A stretch of 64,000 nt of DNA. Origin: Atrina japonica (Eukaryota > Mollusca > Bivalvia > Pterioida > Pinnidae). The translations under genes and the position numbers were made by a program. Of this stretch, positions 46,401-59,279 are shown piece after piece. The stretch lies in assembly GCA_030159075.1 (NCBI GenBank), contig BROG01000520.1:124001-188000 (forward strand), read 5' to 3'. Below the pieces are notes generated by a model, which worked only from the letters and a program-made list of their open reading frames with translations, did not search any database and was not told where the DNA came from. Position 1 is the first letter of the stretch. Each line of letters opens with the position of its first letter.

Positions 46401-48660
46401 GTCAAATTGTCTATATAAGGTATTCAATCTGTTACATTGTCTATATAAGCATTCCAATCTGTCACATTGTCTATTTAAGCTCATTAGTCTGTTTCATTGT
46501 CTATATAACCTATTCAATCTGTCACATTGTCTATATAAGCATTCCAATCTGTCCCATGGTCTATATAAGCTATTTAATCTGTCACATTGTCTATATAAGC
46601 TCTTCAATCTGTCACATTGTCTATATAAGCTCTTCAATCTGTCACATTGTCTATATAAGCTATTCAATCTGTCACATTGTCTATATAAGCTTTCCAACCT
46701 GTCACATTGTCTATATAAGCTTTCCAACCTGTCACATTGTCTATATAAGCTATTTAATCTGTCACATTGTCTATATAAGCTCTTCAATCTGTCACATTGT
46801 CTATATAAGCTCTTCAATCTGTCACATTGTCTATATAAGCTCTTCAATCTGTCCCATTGTCTATATAAGCTATTCAATCTGTCACATTGTCTATATCAGC
46901 TCTTCATTCTGTCACATTGTCTATAAAAGCTCTTCAATCTGTCACATTGTCTATACTGTCACACTGTCTATATAAGCTCTTCAAACCTGTCACATTGTCT
47001 ATATAAGCTCTTCAATCCACACTGTCTATATAAGCTCATCAATCTGTCCCATTGTCTATATAAGCTCGTCAATCTGTCACATTGTCTATATAAGCTCTTC
47101 AATCTGTCAAATTGTCTATATAAGGTATTCAATCTGTTACATTGTCTATATAAGCATTCCAATCTGTCACAATGTCTATATAAGCTCATTAGTCTGTTTC
47201 ATTGTCTATCATTCAATCTGTCACATTGTCTATATAAGCATTCAAATCTGTCCCATGGTCTATATAAGCTATTTAATCTGTCACATTGTCTATATAAGCT
47301 CTTCAATCTGTCACATTGTCTATATAAGCTCTTCAATCTGTCACATTGTCTATATAAGCTCTTCAATCTGTCCCATTGTCTATATAAGCTATTCAATCTG
47401 TCACATTGTCTATATAATCTGTCACATTGTCTATATAAGCTCTTCAATCTGTCACATTGTCTATATAAGCTCTTCAATCTGTCACATTGTCTATATAAGC
47501 TTTCCAACCTGTCACATTGTCTATATAAGCTTTCCAACCTGTCACATTGTCTATATAAGCTATTTAATCTGTCACATTGTCTATATAAGCTCTTCAATCT
47601 GTCACATTGTCTATATAAGCTCTTCAATCTGTCACATTGTCTATATAAGCTCTTCAATCTGTCCCATTGTCTATATAAGCTATTCAATCTGTCACATTGT
47701 CTATATCAGCTCTTCATTCTGTCACATTGTCTATAAAAGCTCTTCAATCTGTCACATTGTCTATACTGTCACACTGTCTATATAAGCTCTTCAATCTGTC
47801 ACATTGTCTATATAAGCTCTTCAATCTGTCACACTGTCTATATAAGCTCATCAATCTGTCCCATTGTCTATATAAGCTCGTCAATCTGTCACATTGTCTA
47901 TATAAGCTCTTCAATCTGTCAAATTGTCACATCTGTTACATTGTCTATATAAGCATTCCAATCTGTCACAATGTCTATATAAGCTCATTAGTCTGTTTCA
48001 TTGTCTATATAAACTATTCAATCTGTCACATTGTCTATATAAGCATTCCAATCTGTCCCATGGTCTATATAAGCTATTTAATCTGTCACATTGTCTATAT
48101 AAGCTCTTCAATCTGTCACATTGTCTATATAAGCTCTTCAATCTGTCACATTGTCTATATAAGCTCTTCAATCTGTCCCATTGTCTATATAAGCTATTCA
48201 ATCTGTCACATTGTCTATATAAGCTTTCCAATCTGTCACATTGTCTATATAAGCTCTTCAATCTGTCACATTGTCTATATAAGCTCTTCAATCTGTCACA
48301 TTGTCTATATAAGCTCTTCTATCTGTCACATTGTCTATATATGCTCTTCAATCTGTCACATTTTCTATATAAGCTTTCCAATCTGTCACATTGTCTATAT
48401 AAGCTCTTCAATCTGTCCCATTGTCTATATAAGCTCTTCAATCTGTCCCATTGTCTATATAAGCTCTTCTATCTGTCACATTGTCTATATAAGCTTTCCA
48501 ATCTGTCACATTGTCTATATAAGCTCTTCAATCTGTCACATTGTCTATATAAGCTTTTCAATCTGTCACATTGTCTATATAAGCTTTCCAATCTGTCACA
48601 TTGTCTATATAAGCTTTCCAATCTGTCACACTATCTGCATAAGCTCTCTTCTCTGTCACA
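43441..48660. repeat. Large minisatellite, 30-bp unit
   Basis: About 170 copies of a unit with tctgtcacattgtctatata followed by agctcttcaa. The left third favours tgtcacactg and aactttttaa; the right two thirds favour tgtcacattg and agctcttcaa and are more uniform. Inserted spacers recur: one with ccataccaagtgttgatgtt near 43,956 and 44,488, another with ttgactagaggtggttaaat near 44,977 and 45,121. A landmark ctatatcagctcttcattct recurs at 46,184, 46,891 and 47,701, giving 0.7-0.8-kb higher-order copies. Frames of up to 327 codons follow from the unit length. Confidence 0.98.
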
Positions 48661-48834
48661 CTTCTGATGGCATATCTTGACTAGAGATGGTATGGTAATC
48701 AATGACACTGTAACCTATAACACATGTTTATTCCTGTCATTGGATAAATTATCAAAAAAGCTGTCATCATTATTTTAAATCTAGTTTTCACATTGTCACA
48801 TATACCAAGAATTTATCATTTATATTTAGATATC

Positions 48835-49417
48835 ATCAGCTTTAGATGTGAAGTGCCTAACTTACACCAATACAGTGTCAGAATATTTAGATGTGTAGTG
48901 CCTGACTTACACCAATGCAGTGTCAGAATATTTAGATGTGAAGTGCCTGACTCACACCAATGCAGTGTCAGAATCTTTAGATGTGAAGTGCCTGATTTAC
49001 ACCAATGCAGTGTCAGAATCTTTAGATGTGTAGTGCCGACTCACACCAATGCAGTGTCAGAATCTTTAGATGTGATTTGCCTGACTAACACCAATGCAGT
49101 GTCAGGATATTTAGATGTGAAGTGCCTGACTCAAACCAATGCAGTGTCAGAATCTTTAGATGTGAAGTGCCTGATTTACACCAATGCAGTGTCAGAATCT
49201 TTAGATGTGTAGTGGCGACTCACACCAATGCAGTGTCAGAATATTTAGATGTGAAGTGCCTGACTCACACCAATGCAGTGTCAGAATCTTTAGATGTGAA
49301 GTGCCTGATTTACACCAATGCAGTGTCAGAATATTTAGATGTGAAGTGCCTGATTTACACCAATGCAGTGTCAGAATATTTAGATATGAGGTGCCCGACT
49401 CACACCAATGCAGTGTC
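48835..49417. repeat. Minisatellite, 45-bp unit
   Basis: Thirteen copies containing tttagatgtgaagtgcctga, ctcacaccaatgcagtgtca and gaata. Variation is low. The minus strand of one part, actgcattggtgtgagtc, resembles ctgcattggtgtcagtcc in SINE family 1, so a SINE origin is possible but weakly supported. Confidence 0.97.
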
Positions 49418-49555
49418 AGGTTCAATCAAATACCTTACTTTGTCACAGGATCTTGTTTTTAAGTTTCATTTTTAAGACCTGTGAGTATTTCTTTGTATTC
49501 AGAGTGCTTGGTGATTGGACAGTTACTACACTTTTTATAGATCTAGGATATATGC

Positions 49556-49865
49556 AACTTGTGGTGGTCTAGTGTTAAGCATTCAGCTTGAAAATGGAAG
49601 GTGCTGGGATTGATTCCCGGTACCAGGTCATATCATACATTTTGTACAATTATAGTTAGATCTTCCTTCACCAAGTGCTGGGCATGCAAAGAGAAAGTAA
49701 TGGGGCTTTTGATGAAACTTCAAACCAAGCTCCCATGTGACGAAAGCCATGTAAAGTGGCGTTAAACAACAACAACAAAATTATTTTAAGAACACTTGGT
49801 GCATTGGTGTAGGTTCATAACATAGACCACCACTAGCAGGATGTAAAACAACAATCAAAGAAACA
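49556..49865 (+). mobile_element. SINE family 1, tRNA-derived
   Basis: The head has gtggtctagtgttaagcatt (A-box-like) and the B-box-like ggattgattcc (49,607-49,617). The body includes caccaagtgctgggcatgca, caaaccaagctcccatgtga and an end gtaaagtggcgttaaacaac followed by an AAC-rich tail. A second truncated body (gtgcattggtgtaggttcat) follows before the 26-bp array. Confidence 0.8.
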
Positions 49866-49870
49866 AAATC

Positions 49871-50566
49871 TAAGCTATAACCAAGTACCGAAAATTGAAG
49901 ATATAACCAAGTATCGGGAATTGAAGCTATGACCAATACCGGGAATTGAAGCTATAAACAAGTATCGGGAATTGAAGCTATGACCAAGTATCGGGAATTG
50001 AAGCTATAACCAAGTACCGGGAATTGAAGCTATAACCAAGTACCGGGAATTGAAGCTATAACCAAATATCGGGAATTGAAACTATAACCAAGTATCAGGA
50101 ATTGAAGCTATGACCAAGTATCGGGAATTGAAGCTATAACCAAGTACCGGAAATTGAAGCTATAACCAAGAATCGGGAATTGAAGCTATAACCAAGTACC
50201 GGGAAATGAAGCTATGACCAAGTATCGGGAATTGAAGCTATAACCAAGTACCAGGAATTGAAACTATAACCAAGTATCAGGAATTGAAGCTATGACCAAG
50301 TATCGGACATTGAAGCTATAACCAAGTACCGGGAATTGAAGCTATAACCAAGTATCAGGAATTGAAGCTATAACCAAGTACCGGGAAATGAAGCTATGAC
50401 CAAGTATCGGGAATTGAAGCTATAACCAAGTACCGGGAATTGAAGCTATGACTTAGTAACAAGAATTGAAGCTATAACCAAGTACCGGGAATTGAAGCTA
50501 TGACCAAGTACCGGGAATTGAAAGCTATGACCAAGTATCTGGAATTGAAGCTATAACCAAGTACCA
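49871..50566. repeat. 26-bp array of B-box-like units
   Basis: About 27 copies of a 26-bp unit containing aagctataaccaagtaccgg and gaattg. On the minus strand each carries GCTTCAATTCC, which matches eight of the ten specified positions of the pol III B-box consensus GGTTCGANTCC, followed by cggtacttgg. The array runs into a minus-strand tRNA-like head at its right edge. A single 1-bp insertion occurs near 50,521. Confidence 0.95.
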
Positions 50567-50625
50567 TGATTTGAAACAGAAACCTTCTGCTGGTGTTTTG
50601 ATGCCTCTACCACCTGACCATCATG
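50567..50625 (-). mobile_element. tRNA-like SINE head
   Basis: On the minus strand it reads GATGGTCAGGTGGTAGAGGC (A-box-like), a spacer with cagcagaaggtttc, then gtttcaaatcatggtacttg (B-box region). A- to B-box spacing is as expected for a tRNA-derived head. No SINE body follows; the 26-bp units continue from the B box. Confidence 0.65.
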
Positions 50626-51156
50626 ACAGACTTTTCCACTAATCAAACTGCCTTATCATCATGCTTGTTAGAATCATTGCAATTCATTTTTGTTACCAGA
50701 ATCAGATGAATTTCAGTAAATTAAGTCTTACTCAATTTTTAATGAGAATTATCTTATTTTAATTCATTAAAATGAAATGATCATCTATCACGTTTCAAAT
50801 GATTTATGTTACCACGGAGATATTATACCAACAGTCAAATTACTGATGATGAATTGCATTCTATTGTGACAAATTTTCTGTTGACTGAAGAAACATAATA
50901 CCCCTATATTAATTGTATTTTATATTTACTGCAGCAAAATAATTTTGTTGACATTCTGATTTCGGAAAACAACAGCACTTAATCTCCATCAAGTAAAACA
51001 ATTTCACACTCATTATGCTTCAACAATACTTTGAACTAAGAGGAAAATGTTGTTAACATTTCTCCATGGAAATGATTTCTATAGCAATTCAGTTTGAACA
51101 ACTCACTTAGGATGAAAAATGCATTAGCGAAAGTTTGTTTTTTAATTTTTTCTTTC
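50626..51156. other. Unassigned AT-rich stretch
   Basis: No recognised feature. Confidence 0.45.
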
Positions 51157-51232
51157 ATTTTTTGGCATCTAACCCTGAAGACAAAAGAATCTTTTTAAAA
51201 TCAGTTGCTTAGGCCATGTAAATCTTTAGGGG
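51157..51232 (-). mobile_element. MITE family A, diverged short copy
   Basis: catctaaccctgaagacaaa, then cttaggccatgtaaatcttt and aggggtgga retain the minus-strand word order of family A, without clear TTAA flanks. Confidence 0.5.
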
Positions 51233-51292
51233 TGGATACGATAATGGATCAATAATAACAGAATATCACAATTTAATGGTTTACATTGATAA

Positions 51293-54200
51293 AAAAACAA
51301 CAAACTATCACAGAAAACCAACATCTGTAGCTCAGTCAAATTATCTCACAACAGCAGACTATCACAGAAAACCAACATCTGTAGCTCAGTCAAATTATCT
51401 CACAACAGCAGACTATCACAGATGACAACTTCTGTAGCTCAGTCAAATTATCTCACAACAGCAGACTATCACAGATGACAACTTCTGTAGCTCAGTCAAA
51501 TTATCTCACAACAGCAGACTATCACAGATGACCAACTTCTGTAGCTCAGTCAAATTATCTCACAACAGCAGACTATCACAGATGACCAACTTCTGCAGCT
51601 CAGTCAAATTATCTCACAACAGCAGACTATCACAGATGACCAACTTCTGTAGCTCAGTCAAATTGTCTCAAAACAACAAAATATCACAGATGACCAACTT
51701 CTGTAGCTCAGTCAAATCGCCTCAAAACAACAAACTATCACAGATGACCAACTTCTGTAGCTCAGTCAAATTATCTCACAACAGCAGACTATCACAGATG
51801 ACCAACTTCTGTAGCTCAGTCAAATTGGCTCACAACAACAAAATATCACAGATGACCAACATCTGTAGCTCAGTCAAATTGCCTCAAAACAATAAAATAT
51901 CACAGATGACTAACTTTTTTGGCTCAGTCAAATCGCCTCACAACAGCAGACTATCACAGATGACTAACTTCTGTAGCTCAACCAACTTCTGTACCTCAGT
52001 TAAATTGCGTCAAAACAACAAAATATCACAGATGACCAACATCTGTAGCTCAGTCAAATTGCCTCAAAACAACAAAATATCACAGATGACTTACTTTTTT
52101 GGCTCAGTCAAATCGCCTCACAACAGCAGACTATCACAGATGACTAACTTCTGTAGCTCAACCAACTTCTGTACCTCAGTTAAATTGCGTCAAAACAACA
52201 AAATATCACAGATGACCAACATCTGTAGCTCAGTCAAATTGCCTCAAAACAACAAAATATCACAGATGACTTACTTCTTTGGCTCGGTCAAATCGCTTCA
52301 CAACAACAGACTATCACAGATGACAACTTCTGTAGCTCAGTCAAATTATCTCACAATAGCAGACTATCACAGATGACCAACTTCTGTAGCTCATTGAAAT
52401 TGCCTCACAACAACAAAATATCACAGATGACCAACTTCTGTGGCTCAGTCAAATCGCCTCAAAACAACAAACTATCACAGATGACCGACGTCTGTAGCTC
52501 GGTCAAATTGCCTCAAAACAACAAAACATTACAGATGACCAACATCTGTAGCTCAGGCAAATTGCCTCATAACAACAAAACATCACAGATGACCAACATC
52601 TGTAGCTCAGTCAAATTGCCTCAAAATTGCCTCAAAACAACAAAGTATCACAGATGACTAACTTTTTTGGCTCGGTCAAATCACTTCACAACAACAGACT
52701 ATTACAGATGACAACTTCTGTAGCTCAGTCAAATTATCTCACCTCAAGCAACTATCACAGATGACTAACTTCTGTAGCTCAGTCAAATTATCTCACAACA
52801 CAGATTATCACTGATGAGCAACTTCGGTAGCTCAGTCAAATCGCCTCACAACAACAAAAATCACAGATAACCAACATCTGTAGCACAGTCAAATTGTCTC
52901 AAAAACAACAAACTATCACAGATGACAACTTCTGTGGCTCAGTCAAATTATCTTCACAACAGCAGACTATCACAGATGACTAACTTCTGTAGCTCAGTCA
53001 AATTATCTCACAACAGCAGACTATCACAGATGACCAACTTCTGTAGCTCAGAAATCGCCTCGCAACAACAAACTATCACAGATTACCAACATCTGTAGCT
53101 CTAAATTGTCATCTAAACAACCATCACAGATGACTAACTTCTGTAGCTCAACCAGCTTCTCTAGCTCAGTCAAATTGCCTCACAACAACAAAATATCACA
53201 GATTACCAACGTCTGTAGCTCGATTAAATCACCTCAAAACAATAAAATATCACAGATGACCAACGTCTGTAGCTCAGTTAAATCGCCTTAAAACAACAAA
53301 ATATCACAGATGACCAACTTCTGTAGCTCGGTCAAATTGCCTCAAAACACCAAACTATCACAGATGACTAATTTCTGTAGACCAACTTCTGTAGCTCAGT
53401 CAAATTGCCTCCACAACAACAAAATATCACAGATCAACTTCTGTTGCTCTCGTCAAATCGCCTCAAAACAACAAAATATCACACCAACGACTGTAGCTCA
53501 GTCAAATTATCTCACAACAGCAGACTATCACAGATGACTAACTTCTGTAGCTCAGTCAAATTGGCTCACAACAGCAACTATCACAGATGACCAACTTCTG
53601 TAGCTCGGTCAAATTGGCTCACAACAACAAAATATCACAGATGACCAACATCTGTAGCTCAGTCAAATTGCCTCATACAACAACAAAATATCACAGATAA
53701 CTAACTTCTTTGGCTCAGTCAAATCGCCTCACAACAGCAGGCTATCACAGATGACTAACTTCTGTAGCTCAGTCAAATTATCTCACAACAGCAGATTATC
53801 ACAGATGAGCAACTTCGGTAGCTCAGTCAAATCGCCTCACAACAACAAACTATCACAGATAACCAACATCTGTAGCACAGTCAAATTGTCTCAAAACATT
53901 ATCACAGATGACAACTTCTGTAGCTCAGTCAAATTATCTCACAACAGCAGACTATCACAGATAACTAACTTCTGTAGCTCAGTCAAATTATCTCACAACA
54001 GCAGACTATCACAGATGACCAACTTCTGTAGCTCAGTCAAATCGCCTCGCAACAACAAACTATCACAGATTACCAACATCTGTAGCTCGGTTAAATTGTC
54101 TCTAAACAAACCATCACAGATGACTAACTTCTGTAGCTCAACCAGCTTCTCTAGCTCAGTCAAATTGCCTCACAACAACAAAATATCACAGATTACCAAC

Positions 54201-57200
54201 GTCTGTAGCTCGATTAAATCGCCTCAAACAATAAAATATCACAGATGACCAACGTCTGTAGCTCAGTTAAATCGCCTTAAAACAACAAAATATCACAGAT
54301 GACCAACTTCTGTAGCTCGGTCAAATTGCCTCAAAACACCAAACTATCACAGATGACTAATTTCTGTAGACCAACTTCTGTAGCTCAGTCAAATTGCCTC
54401 ACAACAACAAAATATCACAGATGACCACTTCTGTAGCTCCGTCAAATCGCCTCAAAACAACAAAATATCACAGATGACCAACGACTGTAGCTCAGTCAAA
54501 TTTACTCACAACAGCAGACTATCACAGATGACTAACTTCTGTAGCTTCAGTCAAATTGGCTCACAACAGCAGACTATCATCGACCAACTTCTGTAGCTCG
54601 GTCAAATTGGCTCACAACAACAAAATATCACAGATGACCGACATCTGTAGCTCAGTCAAATTGCCATCATACAACAACAACACAAACTTTTTTGGCTCAG
54701 TCAAATCGCCTCACAACAGCAGGGCTATCACTGACTAACTTCTGTAGCTCAACCAATTTCTGTAGCTCAGTCAAATTGCGTCAAAACAACAAAATATCAC
54801 AGATGACCAACATCTGTAGCTCAGTCAAATTGCCTCAAAACAACAAATATCACAGATGACTAACTTCTTTGGCTCGGTCAAATCGCCTCACAACAACAGA
54901 CTGTCACAGATGACAAACTTCTGTAGCTCAGTCAAATTATCTCACAACAGCAACTATCACAGATGACTAACTTCTGTAGCTCAGTCAAATTATCTCACAA
55001 CAGCAGACTATCACGGATGACCAACTTCTGTAGCTCATTGAAATTGCCTCACAACAACAAAAATATCACAGATGACCAACTTCTGTGGCTCAGTCAAATC
55101 GCCTCAAAACAACAAACTATCACAGATGACCAACTTCTGTAGCTCGGTCAAATTGCCTCAAAACAACAAAAATCTCACAGATGACAACATCTGTAGCTCA
55201 GTCAAATTGCCTGAAAACAACAAACTATCACAGATGACCAATGTCTGTAGCTCAGTCAAATTGCCTCAAAACAACAAACATCACAGATGACCAACGTCTG
55301 TAGCTCAGTCAAATCGCCTCAAAAACAACAAAATATCACAGATGACTAACTTCTTTGGCTCGGTCAAAACAACAACAGAATATCACAGATGACAACTTCT
55401 GTAGCTCAGTCAAATTATCTCACAACAGCAGACTATCACAGATGACTAACTTCTGTAGCTCAGTCAAATTATCTCACAACAGCAGATTATCACAGATGAC
55501 CAACTTCTGTAGCTCATTGAAATTGCCTCACAACAACAAAATATCACAGATGACCAACATCTGTAGCTCAGTCAAATTGCCTCAAAACAACAAAATATCA
55601 CATATGACCAACATCAGTAGCTCGGTCAAATTGCCTCAAAACAACAAAACATTACAGATGACCAACATCTGTAGCTCAGGAAAATTGCCTCATAACAACA
55701 AAACATCACAGATGACCAACATCTGTAGCTCAGTCAAATTGCCTCAAAACAACAAACTATCATAGATGACCAACATCTGTAGCTCAGTCAAATTGCCTCA
55801 AAACAACAACCTTTCACAGATGACCAACGTCTGTAGCTCAGTCAAATTGCCTCAAAACAACAAAGTATCACAGATGACTAACTTTTTTGGCTCGGTCAAA
55901 TCACTTCACAACAACAGACTATCACAGATGACAACTTCTGTAGCTCAGTCAAATTATCTCACAACAGCAGATTATCACAGATGAGCAACTTCGGTAGCTC
56001 AGTCAAATCGCCTCACAACAACAAACTATCACAGATAACCAACATCTGTAGCACAGTCAAATTGTCTCAAAACAACAAACTATCACAGATGACAACTTCT
56101 GTAGCTCAGTCAAATTATCTCACAACAGCAGACTATCACAGATGACTAACTTCTGTAGCTCAGTCAAATTATCTCACAACAGCAGACTATCACAGATGAC
56201 CAACTTCTGTAGCTCAGTCAAATCGCCTCGCAACAACAAACTATCACAGATTACCAACATCTGTAGCTCGGTTAAATTGTCTCTAAACAACCATCACAGA
56301 TGACTAACTTCTGTAGCTCAACCAGCTTCTCTAGCTCAGTCAAATTGCCTCACAACAACAAAATATCACAGATTACCAACGTCTGTAGCTCGATTAAATC
56401 GCCTCAAAACAATAAAATATCACAGATGACCAACGTCTGTAGCTCAGTTAAATCGCCTTAAAACAACAAAATATCACAGATGACCAACTTCTGTAGCTCG
56501 GTCAAATTGCCTCAAAACACCAAACTATCACAGATGACTAATTTCTGTAGACCAACTTCTGTAGCTCAGTCAAATTGCCTCACAACAACAAAATATCACA
56601 GATGACCAACTTCTGTAGCTCCGTCAAATCGCCTCAAAACAACAAAATATCACAGATGACCAACGACTGTAGCTCAGTCAAATTATCTCACAACAGCAGA
56701 CTATCACAGATGACTAACTTCTGTAGCTCAGTCAAATTGGCTCACAACAGCAGACTATCACAGATGACCAACTTCTGTAGCTCGGTCAAATTGGCTCACA
56801 ACAACAAAATATCACAGATGACCAACATCTGTAGCTCAGTCAAATTGCCTCATACAACAACAAAATATCACAGATAACTAACTTCTTTGGCTCAGTCAAA
56901 TCGCCTCACAACAGCAGGCTATCACAGATGACTAACTTCTGTAGCTCAACCAATTTCTGTAGCTCAGTCAAATTGCGTCAAAACAACAAAATATCACAGA
57001 TGACTAACTTCTGTAGCTCAGTCAAATTGCCTCAAAACAACAAAATATCACAGATGACTAACTTCTTTGGCTCGGTCAAATCGCCTCACAACAACAGACT
57101 GTCACAGATGACAACTTCTGTAGCTCAGTCAAATTATCTCACAACAGCAGACTATCACAGATGACTAACTTCTGTAGCTCAGTCAAATTATCTCACAACA

Positions 57201-59194
57201 GCAGACTATCACAGATGACCAACTTCTGTAGCTCATTGAAATTGCCTCACAACAACAAAATATCACAGATGACCAACTTCTGTGGCTCAGTCAAATCGCC
57301 TCAAAACAACAAACTATCACAGATGACCGACGTCTGTAGCTCGGTCAAATTGCCTCAAAACAACAAAATATCACAGATGACCAACATCTGTAGCTCAGTC
57401 AAATTGCCTCAAAACAACAAACTATCACAGATGACCAATGTCTGTAGCTCAGTCAAATTGCCTCAAAACAACAAACTATCACAGATGACCAACGTCTGTA
57501 GCTCAGTCAAATCGCCTCAAAACAACAAAATATCACAGATGACTAACTTCTTTGGCTCGGTCAAATCGCCTCACAACAACAGAATATCACAGATGACAAC
57601 TTCTGTAGCTCAGTCAAATTATCTCACAAAAGCAGACTATCACAGATGACTAACTTCTGTAGCTCAGTCAAATTATCTCACAACAGCAGATTATCACAGA
57701 TGACAAACTTCTGTAGCTCAGTCAAATCGCCTCACAACAACAAACTATCACAGATAACCAACATCTGTAGCTCTGTCAAATTGTCTCAAAACAACAAACT
57801 ATCACAGATGACTAACTTCTGTAGCTCAACCACCTTCTCTAGCTCAGTCAAATTGCCTCACAACAACAAAATATCACAGATGACAAACTTCTGTAGCTGA
57901 GTCAAATCGCCTCACAACAGCAGACTATCACAAAAAAAACTAATTCTGTAGCTCAACCAACTTCTGTAGCTCAGTCAAATTGCCTTAAAACAACAAAATA
58001 TCACAGATGACCAATGTCTGTAGCTCGGTCAAATCACCTCAAAACAACAAAATATCACAAATGACTAACTTCTTTGGCTCGGTCAAATCGCCTCACAACA
58101 ACAGAATATCACAGATGACAACTTCTGTAGCTCAGTCAAATTATCTCACAACAGCAGACTATCACAGATGACTAACTTCTGTAGCTCAGTCGAATTATCT
58201 CACAACAGCAGATTATCACAGATGACAAACTTCTGTAGCTCAGTCAAATCGCCTCACAACAACAAACTATCACAGATAACCAACATCTGTAGCTCTGTCA
58301 AATTGTCTCAAAACAACAAACTATCACAGATGACTAACTTCTGTAGCTCAACCAGCTTCTCTAGCTCAGTCAAATTGCCTCACAACAACAAAATATCACA
58401 GATGACCAACTTCTGTAGCTGAGTCAAATCGCCTCACAACAGCAGACTATCACAAAAAAAAACTAATTCTGTAGCTCAACCAACTTCTGTAGCTCAGTCA
58501 AATTGCCTTAAAACAACAAAATATCACAGATGACCAACGTCTGTAGCTCTGTCAAATCACCTCAAAACAACAAAATATCACAAATGACCAATTTCTGTAG
58601 CTCAGTCAAATCGCCTCAAAATAACAAAATATCATAGACGACCAACTTCTGTAGCTGAGTCAAATCGCCTCACAACAGCAGACTATCACAAAAGACCTAA
58701 TTCTGTAGCTCAGTCAAATCGCCTCACCACAACAAACTATCACAGATGACCAACTTCTGTAGCTCAGTCAAATTGTCTCACAAAAACAAAATATCACAGA
58801 TGACCAACTTCTGTAGCTCAACCAACTTTTGTAGCTCAGTCAAATCGCCTTACAACAGCAGACTGTCACAGATGACCTATTTCTGTAGCTCGGTCAAATC
58901 GCCTCACCACAACAAACTATAACAGATGACCAACTTCTGTAGCTCAGTCAAATTGTCTAACAACAACAAAATATCACAGATGACCAACTTCTGTAGCTCA
59001 GTCAAATCGCATCACAACAGCAGACTATCACAGATGACCAATTTCTGTAGCTCGGTCAAATCGCCTCACAACAACAAACTATCATAGATGACCAACGTCT
59101 GAAGCTCAGTCAAATTGGCTCACAACAACAAAATATCACAGATGATTAACTTTTGTAGCTCAGTCAAATTGCCTCACAACAACAAACTATCACA
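51293..59194. repeat. Very large minisatellite, 54-bp unit
   Basis: About 145 copies of a 54-bp unit with cagatgaccaacttctgtag, ctcagtcaaattgcctc and acaacaacaaaatatca. Main variants carry ttatctcacaacagcagac or tcgcctcaaaacaacaaac, and a rarer one ttctttggctcagtc. Higher-order copies are visible: aacttcggta at 52,820, 53,811 and 55,987; ctgtagctcaaccagcttct at 53,141, 54,131 and 56,311; a 522-bp copy with ctgtagctga at 57,891 and 58,413; a 180-bp copy near 51,961 and 52,141. Frames of up to 282 codons with an 18-residue repeat are frequently broken and vary at non-silent positions. Confidence 0.98.
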
Positions 59195-59279
59195 CTTCAA
59201 ATTTGTTAACATAGTGATTAGCCAAATGTAACTTCCATGATTTAAATGTGCTTTCTATCAATCAGTAAACCACAACCTC

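Noticed and set aside
47697..48680. A 327-codon frame and many overlapping frames on both strands
   Set aside because: It is the translation of the 30-bp array; both strands and several frames are open at once, as expected for a stop-free tandem unit.
51528..52376. A 282-codon frame with an 18-residue repeat, plus similar frames through 58.4 kb
   Set aside because: It follows from a 54-bp unit lacking stops. Units differ at replacement positions, and one-base changes (gaccaact versus gacaact) break the frame repeatedly.
51293..59194. A CRISPR-like repeat array
   Set aside because: The repeats are contiguous without unique spacers, and the genome is eukaryotic in character.
51293..59194. Possible tRNA A boxes (tgtagctcagtc) in every 54-bp unit
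   Set aside because: The word resembles an A box but lacks the following GG and no B box lies at the proper distance.
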